A DNA stretch of 64,000 nt from Cladorrhinum sp. PSN259 (GCA_033725935.1 MU867107.1:186001-250000), one strand, 5' to 3'; counted from the first letter of the stretch, positions 1 to 13,308 are shown. Notes: generated by a model from the sequence alone, not told the origin. Numbers and translations: made by a program.

Positions 1-1448
1 CCACGGAAAGGATCATCACGACCAGGGAGCTGCTGCTCCTCAACCACAGCAGTGATAGAGACCTTCTTAGGTTGTTCAATGGAGGAGGACGAGATGGAGT
101 AGTAACGGGGTTGAAGCTTGGTGACGCCCTCAATGAAAGCAGAGAAGGGAACGCTAGTCCACTTGTGACCCTTTCCAAAAATTTCCAAGACGCGACCAAT
201 GTTAAGATGATGGACGTTGATCTTCTCATGGAAGTAATCCTTGTCACCGCCGAGCTTGGCCATCTCAGTCTTGATTTCCTCAGTCGGAGCGAATGGGGCG
301 AGCGTAGCGAGGAATTGACGGGAAACGGGAGCGCAGATTTCCATATGATAGCGGACAATAGCATCGAAGGTTGTGGGCGTTGGGAAGGGAACTTTGGCAG
401 TGGGCTCAAGGGCCTTGACGCTAATAACATCCTTGCGCTTGCTGTCGAGACCGAGGACTCTGAGGAAGCGGTCAACCTCTTCACCGGGATTAGTGGGCCA
501 AACAGCGATGTGGTCACCAGTCTGGTAAGTGAGGTTCGAGCCACTGATGTCGATTTCCATGTGAATACAGCTGCGATCCTTGACGTTGAACAACTCATAG
601 GACTCGGCGATGGGTGCAATGTACGGGTTATGCGCGTTAAAGGGTCCCTTGGGAGTGCCATCGAGATGCATGCGGTTGGGTTCGCCGACGTAGACCTCAG
701 GGGACTCGGGATTGAGATTATCGCGCTCAACAATCCCAAAGATGGGCTCATAGACAGCCTCGCGCTCTTCCAAGTTCAGCTTCTCAGCCAGAGCCTTCCA
801 CATGGGGTCCTTCCAGGCCAAGAAGTCCTCTTCCATGGTGCCAGCTCCATCATCGCCCTCGCCAGCCTCCCCAATACGGTGACCGCCGAGCTTCTCGAGT
901 GCCTTGTTCACATTGCGGACCATGGAATTGTAGTGCTCGTAAGTGTTGTTGCCAAGACCGAATGCGACGTAGTTGAGATTGCCAAGAGGGGATTCGTTGT
1001 CAAGAGAGAACTGTGGGGAATCGCCAGTGATGAACTCGTAGAAGTCAACTGCGTTGTCGGTAGGTTCACCCTCACCGTAGGTGGCGAGAACAAACATCAC
1101 AACTTTATTAGTTGGAATGGCGTCGAGGTTATCATAATCGAAGTCCTCCAAGTCAGCAACCATGGTCTCGAGGCCGAAGCGGCTCTTGCCTTCCTTTGCC
1201 AGTCTCGAGGCATAGTCCTCAGCAGTACCAGTTTGCGATCCGTAGAAGATGATGCAGTCCTTGCCCGACTCGTCGAGCTTTTCGAGGATATTTCGGGTCT
1301 TGCCCGCCTTGGCGCCGTTGGCGGCGGCAAAGGAGCTGGCGTAGGGGTCCTTTTGGACTCCCCAGAACTTGCCCTTGGTGAAATAGGCAACCGTCCCAAG
1401 AAGGATAGCGGTTAGGACAATGATGTCCAGCGTATCGAGGTCGGCCAT
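1..1448 (-). CDS. NCP1: NADPH-cytochrome P450 reductase (5' part, runs off the window)
   Basis: This enzyme is the ER-membrane diflavin reductase that passes electrons from NADPH through FAD and FMN to microsomal P450s, including those of ergosterol synthesis. The start is the ATG at 1448-1446, and 482 codons are read without an intron before the window edge; the family is usually about 690 aa. Visible parts, in order: an N-terminal membrane anchor (about residues 8-24), the FMN-binding flavodoxin motif FYGSQTGTAE (68-77), the connecting region, and the FAD-binding motif RYYSISSSS starting at residue 448. The NADPH-binding C-terminus lies outside the window. The upstream 3.4 kb is shared with the divergent PAG1 gene, and a pyrimidine-rich tract on the coding strand (about 1850-1935) lies roughly 400-490 bp before the start. 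Family assignment is very secure. Confidence 0.95.
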   Translation of the reverse strand, partial: MADLDTLDIIVLTAILLGTVAYFTKGKFWGVQKDPYASSFAAANGAKAGKTRNILEKLDESGKDCIIFYGSQTGTAEDYASRLAKEGKSRFGLETMVADLEDFDYDNLDAIPTNKVVMFVLATYGEGEPTDNAVDFYEFITGDSPQFSLDNESPLGNLNYVAFGLGNNTYEHYNSMVRNVNKALEKLGGHRIGEAGEGDDGAGTMEEDFLAWKDPMWKALAEKLNLEEREAVYEPIFGIVERDNLNPESPEVYVGEPNRMHLDGTPKGPFNAHNPYIAPIAESYELFNVKDRSCIHMEIDISGSNLTYQTGDHIAVWPTNPGEEVDRFLRVLGLDSKRKDVISVKALEPTAKVPFPTPTTFDAIVRYHMEICAPVSRQFLATLAPFAPTEEIKTEMAKLGGDKDYFHEKINVHHLNIGRVLEIFGKGHKWTSVPFSAFIEGVTKLQPRYYSISSSSIEQPKKVSITAVVEEQQLPGRDDPFR

Positions 1449-4400
1449 GGTGAATTAAACGTGGATGTGGGGACCAAAAGATAATTGAGGCACAGAGGGA
1501 GACGGGCTGACCACCTCATGAACGGCTCGGAAATCCGGACCCGGGGAAACCTTTGAAACTCGGCCGCGCTGCTCCCTTGATAAAAGTTGGCAGTCCCGGT
1601 CGGAGTCGCTGTCGCAGTCTTGGTCGAATACCGATCGAGTCGGAGCCGATGTGGGCGGGGAAAACGTTAGCCGTAGGCCACGGTCGGTGGAATTGGGAAC
1701 CGTCCGATTCGGCGCGGCAGCGCCGATTTAGCGGGAAGAAACAAGCGCCGACCGCGCAAGTGAAAGGGAAATGCGCGAGTGTCGTGGCGGACAAGGACTC
1801 GCGGCACAGAACGTTGTGACACAACCGAGCAGCGGCCGCGCATGTAAGCCGAAGACAGAAAAGCCGGCAAACTTGAAAGATAAAGATAAATGGAAAAAGG
1901 GAAAAAGAGAAAAAAGGGGTGTGGAAAAAAGAAGAGTCGGCAAACTGGGGCAATGCGAGACTCGGGAGAATTTTATTGAATTCGCCTGACAGCGCCGTAC
2001 TTATCGGACTGATAGAGACTGTGCTGGGCACATGCCGCTTGGGGACGCTAACGAAAGGACCCCGGCGGCCGGGACACCCACTCACCACCTCCCACCCGTG
2101 GCCATCTGTCAACAAGCCGCCTGGAACTCCATGGGTCAAGCCTAGCGTTGGGACCGGATGGAACGGGAATTCAACCTCCCACCATACCTTTACCAGGAAC
2201 ATCGCGAACCGTCCCATCGGTGCCCTTGACAGCAGAGGAGAAAATTTACGTAGACGTTTGCATATTCGCAGCACGTGGAAGTTTTTGAATAGACATTCCC
2301 TGCCGTGCGGTGAGATACCCTAGAATCGGGAATCCATGGATGGCAAGCCAGTCTGCATGTTGCGGACAACAACACACAATCTAGAAAGTGGTTACTACCT
2401 AGCACCTGGGTTGTATTCGTTGGAACCAATTGAGCGAAATGCTCCCCACTTCCCACGTATGGCATCCATGGACGAGTCAAACAAGCCTTGGAAGTCGTTT
2501 CAAATCGTTGGATTCACCTGTTGGTCTGTTGCCAGTTCACTTCAGTAGCGGCAACGGACACTCGGGCTTGCAATCGTCTCAATCTCGCTCATTCTACAGC
2601 ACACTGTTTAGGTAGGCAGGCTGTGAGAATGAAGAGACGGGAGATGGAAGGATGGAAGGATGGAACCGTGTGGAAGACATCAGCTTGGAGCAGCAATAGG
2701 AAGCAGTGAGATGCCAGTTGTCTGTGCCCTCCACCCCCCCTCCTTCTCCCGTACAAGAACCAGTACTCGTGGACCTCAAGTCGGGATTCCGAAGGTCACC
2801 AACTGGATCGGCAGTAAGGGGTTTGGTCTCTTGGCACCCCCACATAGCTCCGGTGGAGGGGCACCACTGCACAGCAAAGGCAAAAGCGCGATCACAATCA
2901 CAAGAAACGATCTGGGCTCATTTCGATATCAGACCATCAGCCTTCCTGTTGTCCTACACTGCCAACATCGAAGATGCCGGTCGCTGCAATAACGAACAAT
3001 CACCTTGAGGGATAGGTAGTGTCAGCAGTGTACAACATGCAGCACATAAATAAAATATGGCAGCAATCCCACCGTAAACATGCCAGGTATCAGACTGCGA
3101 TTGTCTTGTCGACACTACCCCGCGGTACTTTAATACATATCAATCTCTTACGTTCAACATCAGCAACCCAGTCCTTGCTGCTGGAACCCTGAATGATCGT
3201 TCGCCCCCCGCACTTTGAGTCCCGGTCTTCAAGCATTCTTGAACAAGAGCGTCTCGGCGACTCGGCTGGCGGCTGTAAACTCAAAATCGGAAAGCGGGGA
3301 CCCCACTGCACCGCTTCTCGCTTCTTCAACAACAAGCCTTCAAGCCCGGGACAATCCTGGAAAGCCAGCAACGGCAAACTCGATCGGGAGTCGAATCTTG
3401 GAGCATTTCTGTCACGTGGATCAGGGGAAAGTGGAGGATCCGCGATTCAGGCTTTGGGCGCTGTGGGATAGCACTCCACGCTACAGCAGGACCGTCCACG
3501 GCGAGGGAGCAGTCTCAGCCCTTGCTGCCGCCGTACTTGAACTTCAGAAAGACGTCACCATCCTCGTCCAACAGTGTTGAGTTATTTTCATGCCAACACT
3601 AGCAGTTTGACCACGATCTCCGTTTAACCGGTTAGGTTAATTTCGACTTCGGACCTACCTTTTGGTTCTACCCTCACACGGCTGCTTTAGACGGCTGATA
3701 GGGCTGTGGAGAGAGTGAACCGTTAAGGAACGAATATCGGCCCGGGCACTTATTTTTGCAGTACACATGTATGACCGCATATCATAAGAAGTGGCTGAAG
3801 TTCCGTCAACAAGAAATACTATTAATACACTGTCACCCCGCATGTGAATGCAAACCAGCAACGATGTTGTGTTTGGCGGCTACTGCATGTAACTGGGGTC
3901 GATGAGAAAAGTCCTTGATTCACTGTCGATCTTTGCTTAGTTTGAAGCATGCAGAAAACACAACATGGCCACGCCCCTTGGTACTTTCATATCCAATAAA
4001 AATGGTCGGCCGAAGCTGGTCGGAAGCTGTTGTGTGCCTGGACGTTGATATTGACAGCCTTTGGTTGGAACTTCATGGGGTTCATCAAAATTGGGGTACT
4101 GCACATTAAACGGAGAGGTACGGACTACAGATGAAATCGCATATTTTGATTGGCTCGTTCCTGTCAAAGCGCCACAACGTGGATGCTGTGAAAGGGACCA
4201 GCCCCCCTCATTGGACGCATAGATCTATCCCCTGATTGGGTCCCGTCCCTTGCGTCTTGACAGCCCCGCCGGACGCCCTGCAGGAGGATGAGCTCCTGAG
4301 AGCCAGTGATTGATCATTCTTGGGCATCTGTGACTTGAAACTTTGGAAGTACAACCTCACCGTCCCCGTCCCCCTATTCAGGCGCCGAGTCAAAGTCGGC

Positions 4401-4884
4401 CGGGTTTACTCTCAGGTCCTCAGGTTGCATCTTTTATATTCTTCAACAACCGAGTTGATAGGAATACGTCCAGGCCGTGCGATGAAAGAGGCGTGAGGTT
4501 TTGAATTATGGGTGAGTTTGGATCTGACAGCCCCTTCGATTTATGTGATTTGCATTTGGCCGATATATATGTTCTCTTTTCCTGCATTTGGCGGCCACAA
4601 CATCTGAATCTATGCAACCCACGAAATAACCCGCCTTCGACTAAATGCAAACCTCGAGCTGCAAAATGCACATTTGCGATTGCTGGGTTTCTGGTCTCAG
4701 ACTCGGCGGCCGCCGCAGCGGACCCTGCCACTACCGTTACCGACCGCCACCTCCGTCCCCGCCGGGTTTCAACTTCGCTCCACTAGAGTCCGGAGCGCGG
4801 TGTCACAAATGGACTGTGGCTATCCTCTGCATCTGTTTAGCATCCTAGAACTATGTGTTTTGGGCGCGCCAGGGCCAAGGCAGT
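1449..4884. other. Intergenic region between divergent P450 reductase and PAG1 genes
   Basis: No protein-coding gene or structured RNA was recognised in these 3.4 kb. The reading frames present are short, lack family signatures and overlap on both strands. The stretch at 1850-1935 is strongly purine-rich on the plus strand, that is, pyrimidine-rich upstream of the minus-strand reductase, as is usual in fungal promoters. The last 400 bp before 4885 should hold the PAG1 promoter and leader, including a short upstream ORF that overlaps the predicted PAG1 start. Confidence 0.6.
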
Positions 4885-4891
4885 ATGCTGA
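4853..4891 (+). promoter_or_regulatory. Upstream ORF overlapping the PAG1 start codon
   Basis: An ATG at 4853 opens a 12-codon reading frame whose TGA (4889-4891) overlaps the predicted PAG1 ATG (4885) in another frame. Both ATGs have an A at -3. If the mRNA begins upstream of 4853, scanning ribosomes would meet this ORF first. That implies leaky scanning, translational repression, a transcription start between the two ATGs, or a wrong PAG1 start model. Confidence 0.5.
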
Positions 4892-7800
4892 CCAGCACAG
4901 CTCCGTCCCAAACGACGCTGCCAGACCACGAGCCGCTCAAGTTTTCGCCCCGCGCCGTTACTCGACTCGACGAGGAAGACGAAGATTGGGAACACACAAT
5001 TCGTCCTGCTGTGCTTGGTTCCAGAAGCGTCACCCACTCCCGAGAATCGTCTATCGATAAACCCCAACGTCCTGACGCCCGGTCCCATGCGCCGCCCGCT
5101 CGAATCGCCCTCGGAGGCGTCCATGAGCGCGTTGTTGATGCCAAGGCTGTCTCGTACGGACACCACCGGCAGACATCGATCGTCCATGGCATAGGAATCC
5201 ACCATTCACGGAACGGAAGTCTTGCTAGTTCGGCTTCGAGTCCACTGAGCCCCCAGATGATAGCCGCTGCCGGTGCGGGTCTGACACCGGACAGGACAGA
5301 CATGCATGGATTTTCGCGAGGCGATGGTGTGGGTGAAGGGCCGTTGAGCTCGCGTCCCCCTACCGCTCTCTCGGGAACAACCCTGGGGTCTGGGCCAAAT
5401 GTTCCTGAGAGGACATCTTCTGCGACTACGGACAATAATGCTACTGTGGGAGCCCAAGTTCCCACTCGGGCAAAGCTGGAAAGAATGCACAGCGGAAAGT
5501 CACGTCGAGACCATGCCCACCACCACTCAAGCTCATCCCGCCACCACAAAGAGGAGCAGCAGAAAACTGTGGGTGAATATGCTCTCCATGTGCTCTTCAC
5601 CACGTTTATTGCTCAGGCTGAGGAGAAGCTGAACGAATGTATCACGGTCCCATTCGAGCCTGAACCACAGGTCGACCTCATGTGTGGTCCTGGCGTAGAT
5701 GCGGAGTTTGACAAGCTAATTGTGGCTCTTGGCCACATTGCCAAGCAGAAGCCTAAGCCTTTGATCGATTCAATGATGCTTTGGCGTAAGAGCAAAAGTG
5801 ATGCAGCCAACGAGGCAAGAGCACAGCTGCAACACTCACGTATCAACCCTCCCCCTGTCCCAGGACCATTGCAGCGGCGTAATACAGAGCCAGTCCAGAC
5901 AATTGCTGCTGGGGCAGCAGCCTCTGAGACACTTGCCGGCGGACAGACATCCTTGGCGGCGAAGCAGGAGTATGTTTCCCAGGCCGAACGACGATCTACC
6001 GTCTCGATTTATGTCCTCTGTCGGGTTCTTCTCGAAGTAATGACACAAAGCACTTTGGCGTCCATCACGCTCGAGATGGAAGAAAAGCTAGAGACTATAA
6101 TCTTCGGCCAACTAAAGATCTCGGAAACGGAGCAGCTGATGATGTCGCCGCTCAAGCTGGCCAACTGGAATCTCTTCGCCCAGCTACTTGGCGCCATGAG
6201 CGATATCAACTTCACCAGCGTGACCGATCGCTTTATTGCCGACCTGGATCGTTCGCTTCAAGAACTGGCCTCCAAAAACCCATCGATCCCATCCCGGGAC
6301 CTTGAGAGCAAAATGGAGCTTGTTCTGGGTGGCATGAAGCATTTTAGAATCAAGACATCACCTCCAGCAGCCTGGGATCAGTCCTGCGAGTTTATGGCAT
6401 CTCTGGGAAAGCTTTTTAGCCGATCGCATGGCCCAAAAGTGAAGTCGGCCTTTTGCCAGGTACTTGAGATGTTGGTACTTCCAATAGCAGCCGAAGCCAG
6501 CAATGCTGACATCGCACATCCCAAATGGAACGAGGTGCTTTCTACTGTTGGACCTCGCCTGGCTCAAATGATTGTCAAGCCACGACACTGGCCATATGCC
6601 TTCCCGCTGACAGCTACAATGCTTTGCGTGTCCCCCTCGGACACGTTTGTTTCACAGTGGCTACAGTTGATCTATCCGCTTCAGCCCAAGCTCAAAGACC
6701 GATATACCAGGCCAATCTGCATGCAGGTCGTTTCTCGGCTGGTGTGGACCTACCTATACCGTACCACTGAGAGCTCATCAGGGAACACTCGAAAGTTGGA
6801 TGAAGTATGGAAGATTGTTCTGCCTCCCGCCAAGAGGCTATTTAGCGCAACAGACACAGCCATTATCGAACCTCTGATTCAAATCATCAGGTTTGTGGGG
6901 TATAAACACCCCGAGTATTGTTTCAAGCACATCATATTCCCCTTGATTAATGCCGACCTTTTTACCTCCAACAAGGAACTCCGAATCGAGCAGCTTGATC
7001 CAGACAAGATTGTGGTGGGAATTCGGGCTTTCCTCACGATCATGACGGATCTAGAGAAGGGCGACAAGGGTAGACCACCCTTTCCTCAAACCTACGCACC
7101 ATCGTCATCCCCTGAAAGAGCACCGCCGACATCGCCCGTACTCGGTTCGCCTCGTGGCACGCCATTGGTCACTCCGGCGGCTTTGTCCGGCGGCGAGAGG
7201 CTCTCAAGGCCTGTGATGGTTTCGTCGTTAACTGACAGCGTCCGAGATTACTATGCGAAATTTTGCGAAATACTCGGAAAGATAACAATCATTTGTGACA
7301 ATACTTTCGGTGGACAGGCAACTCTTGACGAAAAGTTTGAAAAGTTCAACAGCCCGGGTCCCAAGACGCCCATGGCCGAGACATTCAACTTTTCACGGAG
7401 AGATGAGCACCCAAATCCGCAAGAACAAAAACAGGCATTTTACGAATTGCTTCATGTGGCTGTGCAGGCTCTCCCGCGGTGCTTGTCGCCGGATATCCCC
7501 TTCAATACATTAATCAACCTGCTCTGCACTGGGACTGCCCATGTCCAGTCAAATATTGCCGAGTCCTCAGCGCAGTCACTGAAAGCGATCGCCGGTCAGT
7601 CTCATGCCCACCAAGTGACCATGGGCTTTGCTCGTTTCATCTTCAACTTTGACGATCGCTACTCGACCATGTCCGATGGTGGTATGCTCGGTCCTGGACA
7701 CATTGAGAAGACGCTTAAATTGTATATCGAACTGCTTCGTATCTGGATTGATGAAATCAAGCAGAAAACAAAGGATGCTTCCAGCTTGAGTAGCGATCCA

Positions 7801-10800
7801 GGTGGCTCCGACAAACGAGGGATGAAGCTGGATTTGTCTAGTGTTTGGGCGGAGGTTGATCAAGTCGAGGCGCATGGACTGTTCTTTCTCTGCTCACAGT
7901 CTAGGCGTGTCCGAGTTCATGCCGTAAATGTGCTGCGCTTGATCACTGACTTTGATGCTGTCTTGCGGAAGCCGAGTGCGCAGGAGAAAGACACGCCAAG
8001 ATTGATAAATATCCTCGAGAACGATTCGATACAAGTCATGAGCTGCAATGATGAGCAGCTCTCGGTGGCAGAGCGCAGTAGATTGCAGCGAGGAATGCAG
8101 TCCAACAGCCAGGGAGCACTCATTGAGCTTTGCACTAGCGACATGTCGTACGACACCACGCTGTGGTTCAAGATATTTCCCAACTTCATCCGCATCGCAT
8201 TCGACAAGTGTCCATTCACCATTACTCTTAGTCGGGACCTTATTTGTGAAAGAATTCTCCAACTATACAAAGTCATCACGATTCTTTCCGAACCTTCACG
8301 AGGACCACTATATGCCGAGCCTGGTAGCGCCCGTCTCACAGCCAAGACCCCTACCAGTCAGCCTGAGGGCGTCATCGAACAATGGAAACTATATCTTGTC
8401 TTTGCCTGTACAACTCTAGCAGATCCCGGCAATGCGCAGACCAATGGGTCCCAAAATGGCCAGCATGGGCGAAAGGGATCAAAATCCACCACTGCCGCCG
8501 AAAAGATTGGATCAGCGAGGACGCTCTTCAAGTACCTTAATCCCATGCTCTCTGTTTCGTCGGCCCCCATCCGAGAAGCTGTCGTTATTGCCATGGGATC
8601 CATAAACATCCACATCTACGGTACGTTGCTCCAGGAACTACAGGGACACGTCTCTAGATGCAATGACGACGCACGGCAGCGTATACACCAGCGCACCAAT
8701 AGCAGTCCACGTCGGAACCGCAAAATGGATATACTGAGAACAGAGATCACCCATGTCTACAAATTAACCTCGCACTTTCTAAAGGTTCCCGAGGTCTACC
8801 AGGATGATTGGGTTTTGAACAACCTCGTCCAGTACACGAGAGATTTAAAACTATTTCTCATGGATGGAGAAGTTCAGATGGATTGGGAGTTCCAAAAACT
8901 TCGTCGGCATTATTGTGGACTCATGGAAGAACTCTTCGAGGGCATCAACCGCACAAATGATCCCTCGAGGTGGATGCCGTTTGAGGCACGAAAGTCGGCT
9001 TTTGCTTTGATGGAGGATTGGTGCGGCTTCTCTCCAAACCAGCCACAAATACGGCAAAGAGAAGACAATATGAGGCAGTCCATGATTGATCAGAAAGGCA
9101 CAGCTGAGCGCGGACCTCTGTCAGCAGCAATTGAAATCGAGAAGAGAAATCTCCGTACGGCTGCTTTGAGCGCCATGGCGGCGCTCTGTGCTGGACCCAT
9201 CAGCGTCACTATGGAGAGCGGTTCGTCACTCCAGTTTGACGTCCGAAGAATGCTAGCGTGGATTGAGGCCATTTTCAATTCCGGCAGCGACCGAATGAAT
9301 GTTATCGGAAGGAGGGCCTTGAAAAACATTATTGTCCATAACCAGGAATATTCATTCTTGATGGACAACTGCATCGCAAGGTGCTATCTGGCTGAGGTGC
9401 CCAAAATGCTTGAAAGTTACTTTACTGTGGTGACTGAGGTAATACTGGAACACCCAGAGTACTCTTGTCCTTTCTGGAAGCTCCTTGGGCTTTGCCTCTT
9501 TATGCTTGGAAATGATCAGAGCGAGGTCAGGTCCAAGGCGGCTCATCTTTTGAGGGCACTAGAGGAGCGTCAGCCTCAGGCAAGGAGCTCCAAGATTCAA
9601 GACTTCGACATCAGTATTTCAGACAAGACAAAGGCCGTCTACAAGCTCGCCCAGTTCGAGATTTCCAAGAGACTTGCAAAGCAGCACACGGAATTAGCTT
9701 TCCACATATTTGCAGAGTTCACGAACTCTTTCAAGGATCAACAACCGGCATCGCAGAGAAACGTGGTGGCCGTGATCCTTCCCTGGATACAATCAGTCGA
9801 GCTCAAGGTCGACCCGAATGGCGGCCCAGTTGCCTCCTCATATGTGCTCCTGGCCAATCTCTTGGAGCTAACGATCAAATCCAGCGCTGCCTTGCATAAT
9901 GAGGTGCAGGCGCTCTGGCAAGCACTGGCAACAGGCCCACACCCTGGAAACGTAAGGCTCATTTTGGACTTCATCATGACCCTGTGTCTCGAGCGGAGGG
10001 AGCAGAATTTTGTCGAGTATGCGAAGCAAATCGTCGTGTTCCTTGCCAGCACCAACAATACGCCTGTCAATCGAGTGATCGAGTTCTTGCTGCTCCAAAT
10101 CACCCCCAAAGCGATGGTCCCGAATGAGAAGCGTGAGGTTGCACCTCCACCACCTGAAATCGAGAGACTGCCTTACTGCGCAGACCTTTCTGTGGTTCTG
10201 CCAATTGGCACCAAACAGGCTGGCTTTTCACTCGGCCAGCTCTCGCTGATCTTGTTGGTTGATCTCATGGTGGCGCCTGTCAGTCTCGCATCTGATAGCG
10301 TCCCTGTCCTGTTGCAGGTCGTGACAGTTCTCTGGGATCATTACACTCCTCTGGTTCAAGAGCAAGCTCGTGAAATGCTGGTGCATTTGATCCACGAACT
10401 TGTTATCTCCAACTTGGATGATGACACGCCAGCAGCAACGAGAGCGTCCATTGAAGGCCTTATCGATGCGGTTAGACGCCACGATCGGTCTGTTGTGTGG
10501 GGATATGAGGACAGCAATGGCAAGATGAACGACCACGACAACAAGGTGCCCCCCAGTATGGAACACTTGACTGCTGAGGTACTCAAAACGTTTGAACTCA
10601 CGTTTCCCGGTATCAAGGATCAATGGGGCAGGCTTTCGCTCACATGGGCAACTTCATGTCCGGTGAGACATCTCGCATGCCGATCGTTCCAAATCTTCAG
10701 GTGCATCCTGACGACTCTTGATCAGTACATGCTTGGCGACATGCTAGCTCGATTGTCAAACACGATCGCGGATGAAGACATGGAGATTCAGACGTTCTCA

Positions 10801-12715
10801 ATGGAAATCCTTACGACTCTGAAGGTGCTGATCGTCAAACTTGACCCCGAGAAGCTTCTGGCACTCCCACAGCTCTTTTGGACAACATGTGCGTGTCTAG
10901 AGTCAATCAATGAGTGCGAGTTTCTCGAGGCGGTGGAGATGCTGAACGAGTTCTTGAACAAGCTCAATTTCTCCTCTGCTAATGTTCGGCAAATGATGTA
11001 CGATGGTCAACCCTCAAAATGGGATGGGCACTTTGAGGGGCTGCAACCCCTTCTATATAAGGGCTTGCGGTCGTCTGCAACCTTGGATCTGACATTGAGC
11101 ACACTAGAGAGGCTCATTCAACTCCCTAGCCATGCTTTGGTTGGCGATAGTAACCGGCTATTCTTTACCATTGTCGCCAACTTTCCTCGATTTCTCCATG
11201 CTATGGATCAAGATTCGCTCGGCCCTGAAGTGGTGCAGACGGCTCACACGCTCATGACAATTGCTTATGAGCAATCCAGGAGCATCGGATTAGTTCTGGA
11301 CAAGTACTTGGCCAACATGTACTCGTCCGAGAACGACTTCATCGCCTCAATGTTCTCAGCACTCCAGGAACACTACCTCCCTACATTAGACCTTCACATG
11401 ATTACCATGCTGATGGGCTTCCTGACAAACGGGACCTCGTGGGTGAAGATCAAGACCATGCGAATTCTGCGCGTCATCATTCCAGAGGTGGAGATGATGA
11501 AGCCAGAGATTGCCGGCCACGGCTCTGACATGATATCTCCTCTTCTTCGGTTGCTACAGACAGAGTACTGCATGGAAGCACTCGAGGTGCTGGATAACAT
11601 TATGACCATGTCCGGTTCTTCAATGGACAAACAGCACCTTCGCATGAGCATGACAAGGCCAACTTCCAAAGCTGTACGTAAAGAGTATGAACGTACCCAG
11701 AGCCTCTTTGGTATTCCAGAGCCGTCAGGGTGGGCGATTCCCATGCCGGCGAGAAAAACTGATTCGACGCGAGCCAATATTCACGCAGCGTTTTATATGT
11801 GTCAGAGCGTCGAAGGTGTGGTGGTCGATACGACACCGACTCCTGAAGTCGAGTTCCACAATGACGAGTACTCTTATGGATATTTCCCTGTCTCTGATAG
11901 GGCTGACACGATGATGTCGGACGATATAAGGGACAATCCGCCCATGGGTGATCTCGTGTCAAAACTTGACAGTCTAGATGACTTTTTTGACGACCTTTCT
12001 ACGAGTCCGCCCAGTGATGGCCGATCATCGAGAACTATTACTGAGTTTTCACCCGACACTTTCGAGTCGGATGCTCAGCTATACGACGAGCAGATTCTGC
12101 CGATTTTGCACCAGGCTTCTACGAATACGAGCAACATGACTTTCCAGAACGGGTTCGCGGATAACCATCGGCTGCCGGTGCCGACTAACATGATGAATCC
12201 TGGAGCGTTTAATGTTGTCAGTCATAATGAGAAAACCACGCCGCCGCCTCCTCATTCTGCCTCTCTCAGCAGACCAAGTGGCCTACATTCCCGATCTGTC
12301 ACTTCACCTTCTGCTCCTTACCAATATCATCAGAATCAGCACCATCCTGGTCAACTACTTAGCGGCTTCGCATCAGACGACGAAGAGTTTATGGATGACG
12401 TGTTTTCAGACGATGAGCAGCACAGACCAAGCATTGGCACGGTTGTCTCTGGAGAGATTGGGACCGGCGGCAATGCACAGGGCTCTTTTTTCTTGGATAA
12501 TATGATCAGGCCGCTGGCACAGAGCACCAGGTCGAGAATGAGGAGAATGGCAAGCGGAAGGTCGAGGGAAGAGAAGTTTGCTAATCCTTTTGCAAGTTCT
12601 GGGAACGGGCAGGTATCACCGCAGCAGCAGGGCGGCAGTAGTGAAAGGGAACCGAGGGAGCAGCCTGTACCTAGGGTTCCTAATGTGTTTTTGCAGGGAC
12701 AACAACACGGTACCC

Positions 12716-12794
<79 letters not shown>

Positions 12795-12825
12795 TGGTCA
12801 GGCGCCGAGAGAGGATATGTTGTGA
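4885..12825 (+). CDS. PAG1: Cell morphogenesis protein, PAG1/Tao3/Furry family
   Basis: This is a very large HEAT/armadillo-type scaffold of the RAM/MOR network, which works with the NDR kinase (Cbk1/Orb6/COT-1) to control polarised growth and septation at the cell cortex. The single exon encodes 2646 aa, within the family's usual 2200-2700. Order: disordered Ser/His-rich N-terminus (1-225), MOR2-PAG1 N-terminal domain (about 228-780, beginning VGEYALHVLFTTF), middle helical repeats, and MOR2-PAG1 C-terminal domain (roughly 2070-2330). An acidic disordered tail follows (DDEEFMDDVFSDDE), then 26 consecutive glutamines (2611-2636). I chose the ATG at 4885 because it is the first ATG in this frame after an in-frame stop at 4846-4848. 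An upstream ORF overlaps it, so an unseen upstream exon is possible. Family assignment is secure; the start is less so. Confidence 0.92.
12715..12792 (+). repeat. Pure (CAA)26 microsatellite encoding polyglutamine
   Basis: Twenty-six uninterrupted CAA codons lie ten codons before the PAG1 stop and code for Gln 2611-2636. No CAG interruptions are present, so the tract should be slippage-prone and its length polymorphic between strains. Antisense it reads as polyleucine or polycysteine frames, which are artefacts. Confidence 0.98.
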
Positions 12826-13308
12826 TCTGGCGAGGATTATCAATATGGGATAATGCGATTTAAGAGTTGTCATGTGGCGGTAGCTATTAATTACTTTTTG
12901 GGAGGTTGGTTCGCGGAGTGGATATCAAAGACTTTTGTAGATGAAGTTGAGGAAAGGATTCGAAAAGCGATATCTAGGCTGGAGTGTAGTTGTAAGTGTT
13001 AATACTTCGGGTTTGTTGCTGTAACGTAAATCTTTGTATGAGCGGGATATAATGCTGTCATGCCATGTTATATCATCTGTACGTCGAGATACCAGTCGAT
13101 AACTTATTGCTATGTAGTTTCTATATCGAGTTAAATCTTGAGCAGCGAGATCCAGAACATAGAACTAACACGGGAGATTTCATTCTGAACCTTTTAAGTA
13201 CAGAAAAAGAAACAAAGAAAAGAAAAAAGAAGAAGGGGGGAGGGAAATAGGCAGCGATAAACACGTATTCAGAAGATGAAAATTTACGAAGCAAAAATAA
13301 TACATCTT
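12826..13308. other. 3' flank of PAG1 up to the tRNA gene
   Basis: This 480-bp stretch has no gene. It should contain the PAG1 3' UTR. An A/G-rich run around 13200-13245 and an A5 run at 13293-13297 are visible; on the minus strand the latter is the T5 pol III terminator of the tRNA. Confidence 0.6.

Noticed and set aside
72..1415. A 447-codon open frame on the plus strand
   Set aside because: It is exactly antisense to the P450 reductase, whose frame carries FMN and FAD motifs. Antisense openness follows from the codon usage of the real gene.
4851..5603. A 250-codon minus-strand frame over the PAG1 5' end
   Set aside because: It is the shadow of PAG1, with no family signature.
12578..12873. 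Poly-Asn and poly-Leu frames over the CAA repeat
   Set aside because: They are alternative-frame and antisense readings of the microsatellite.
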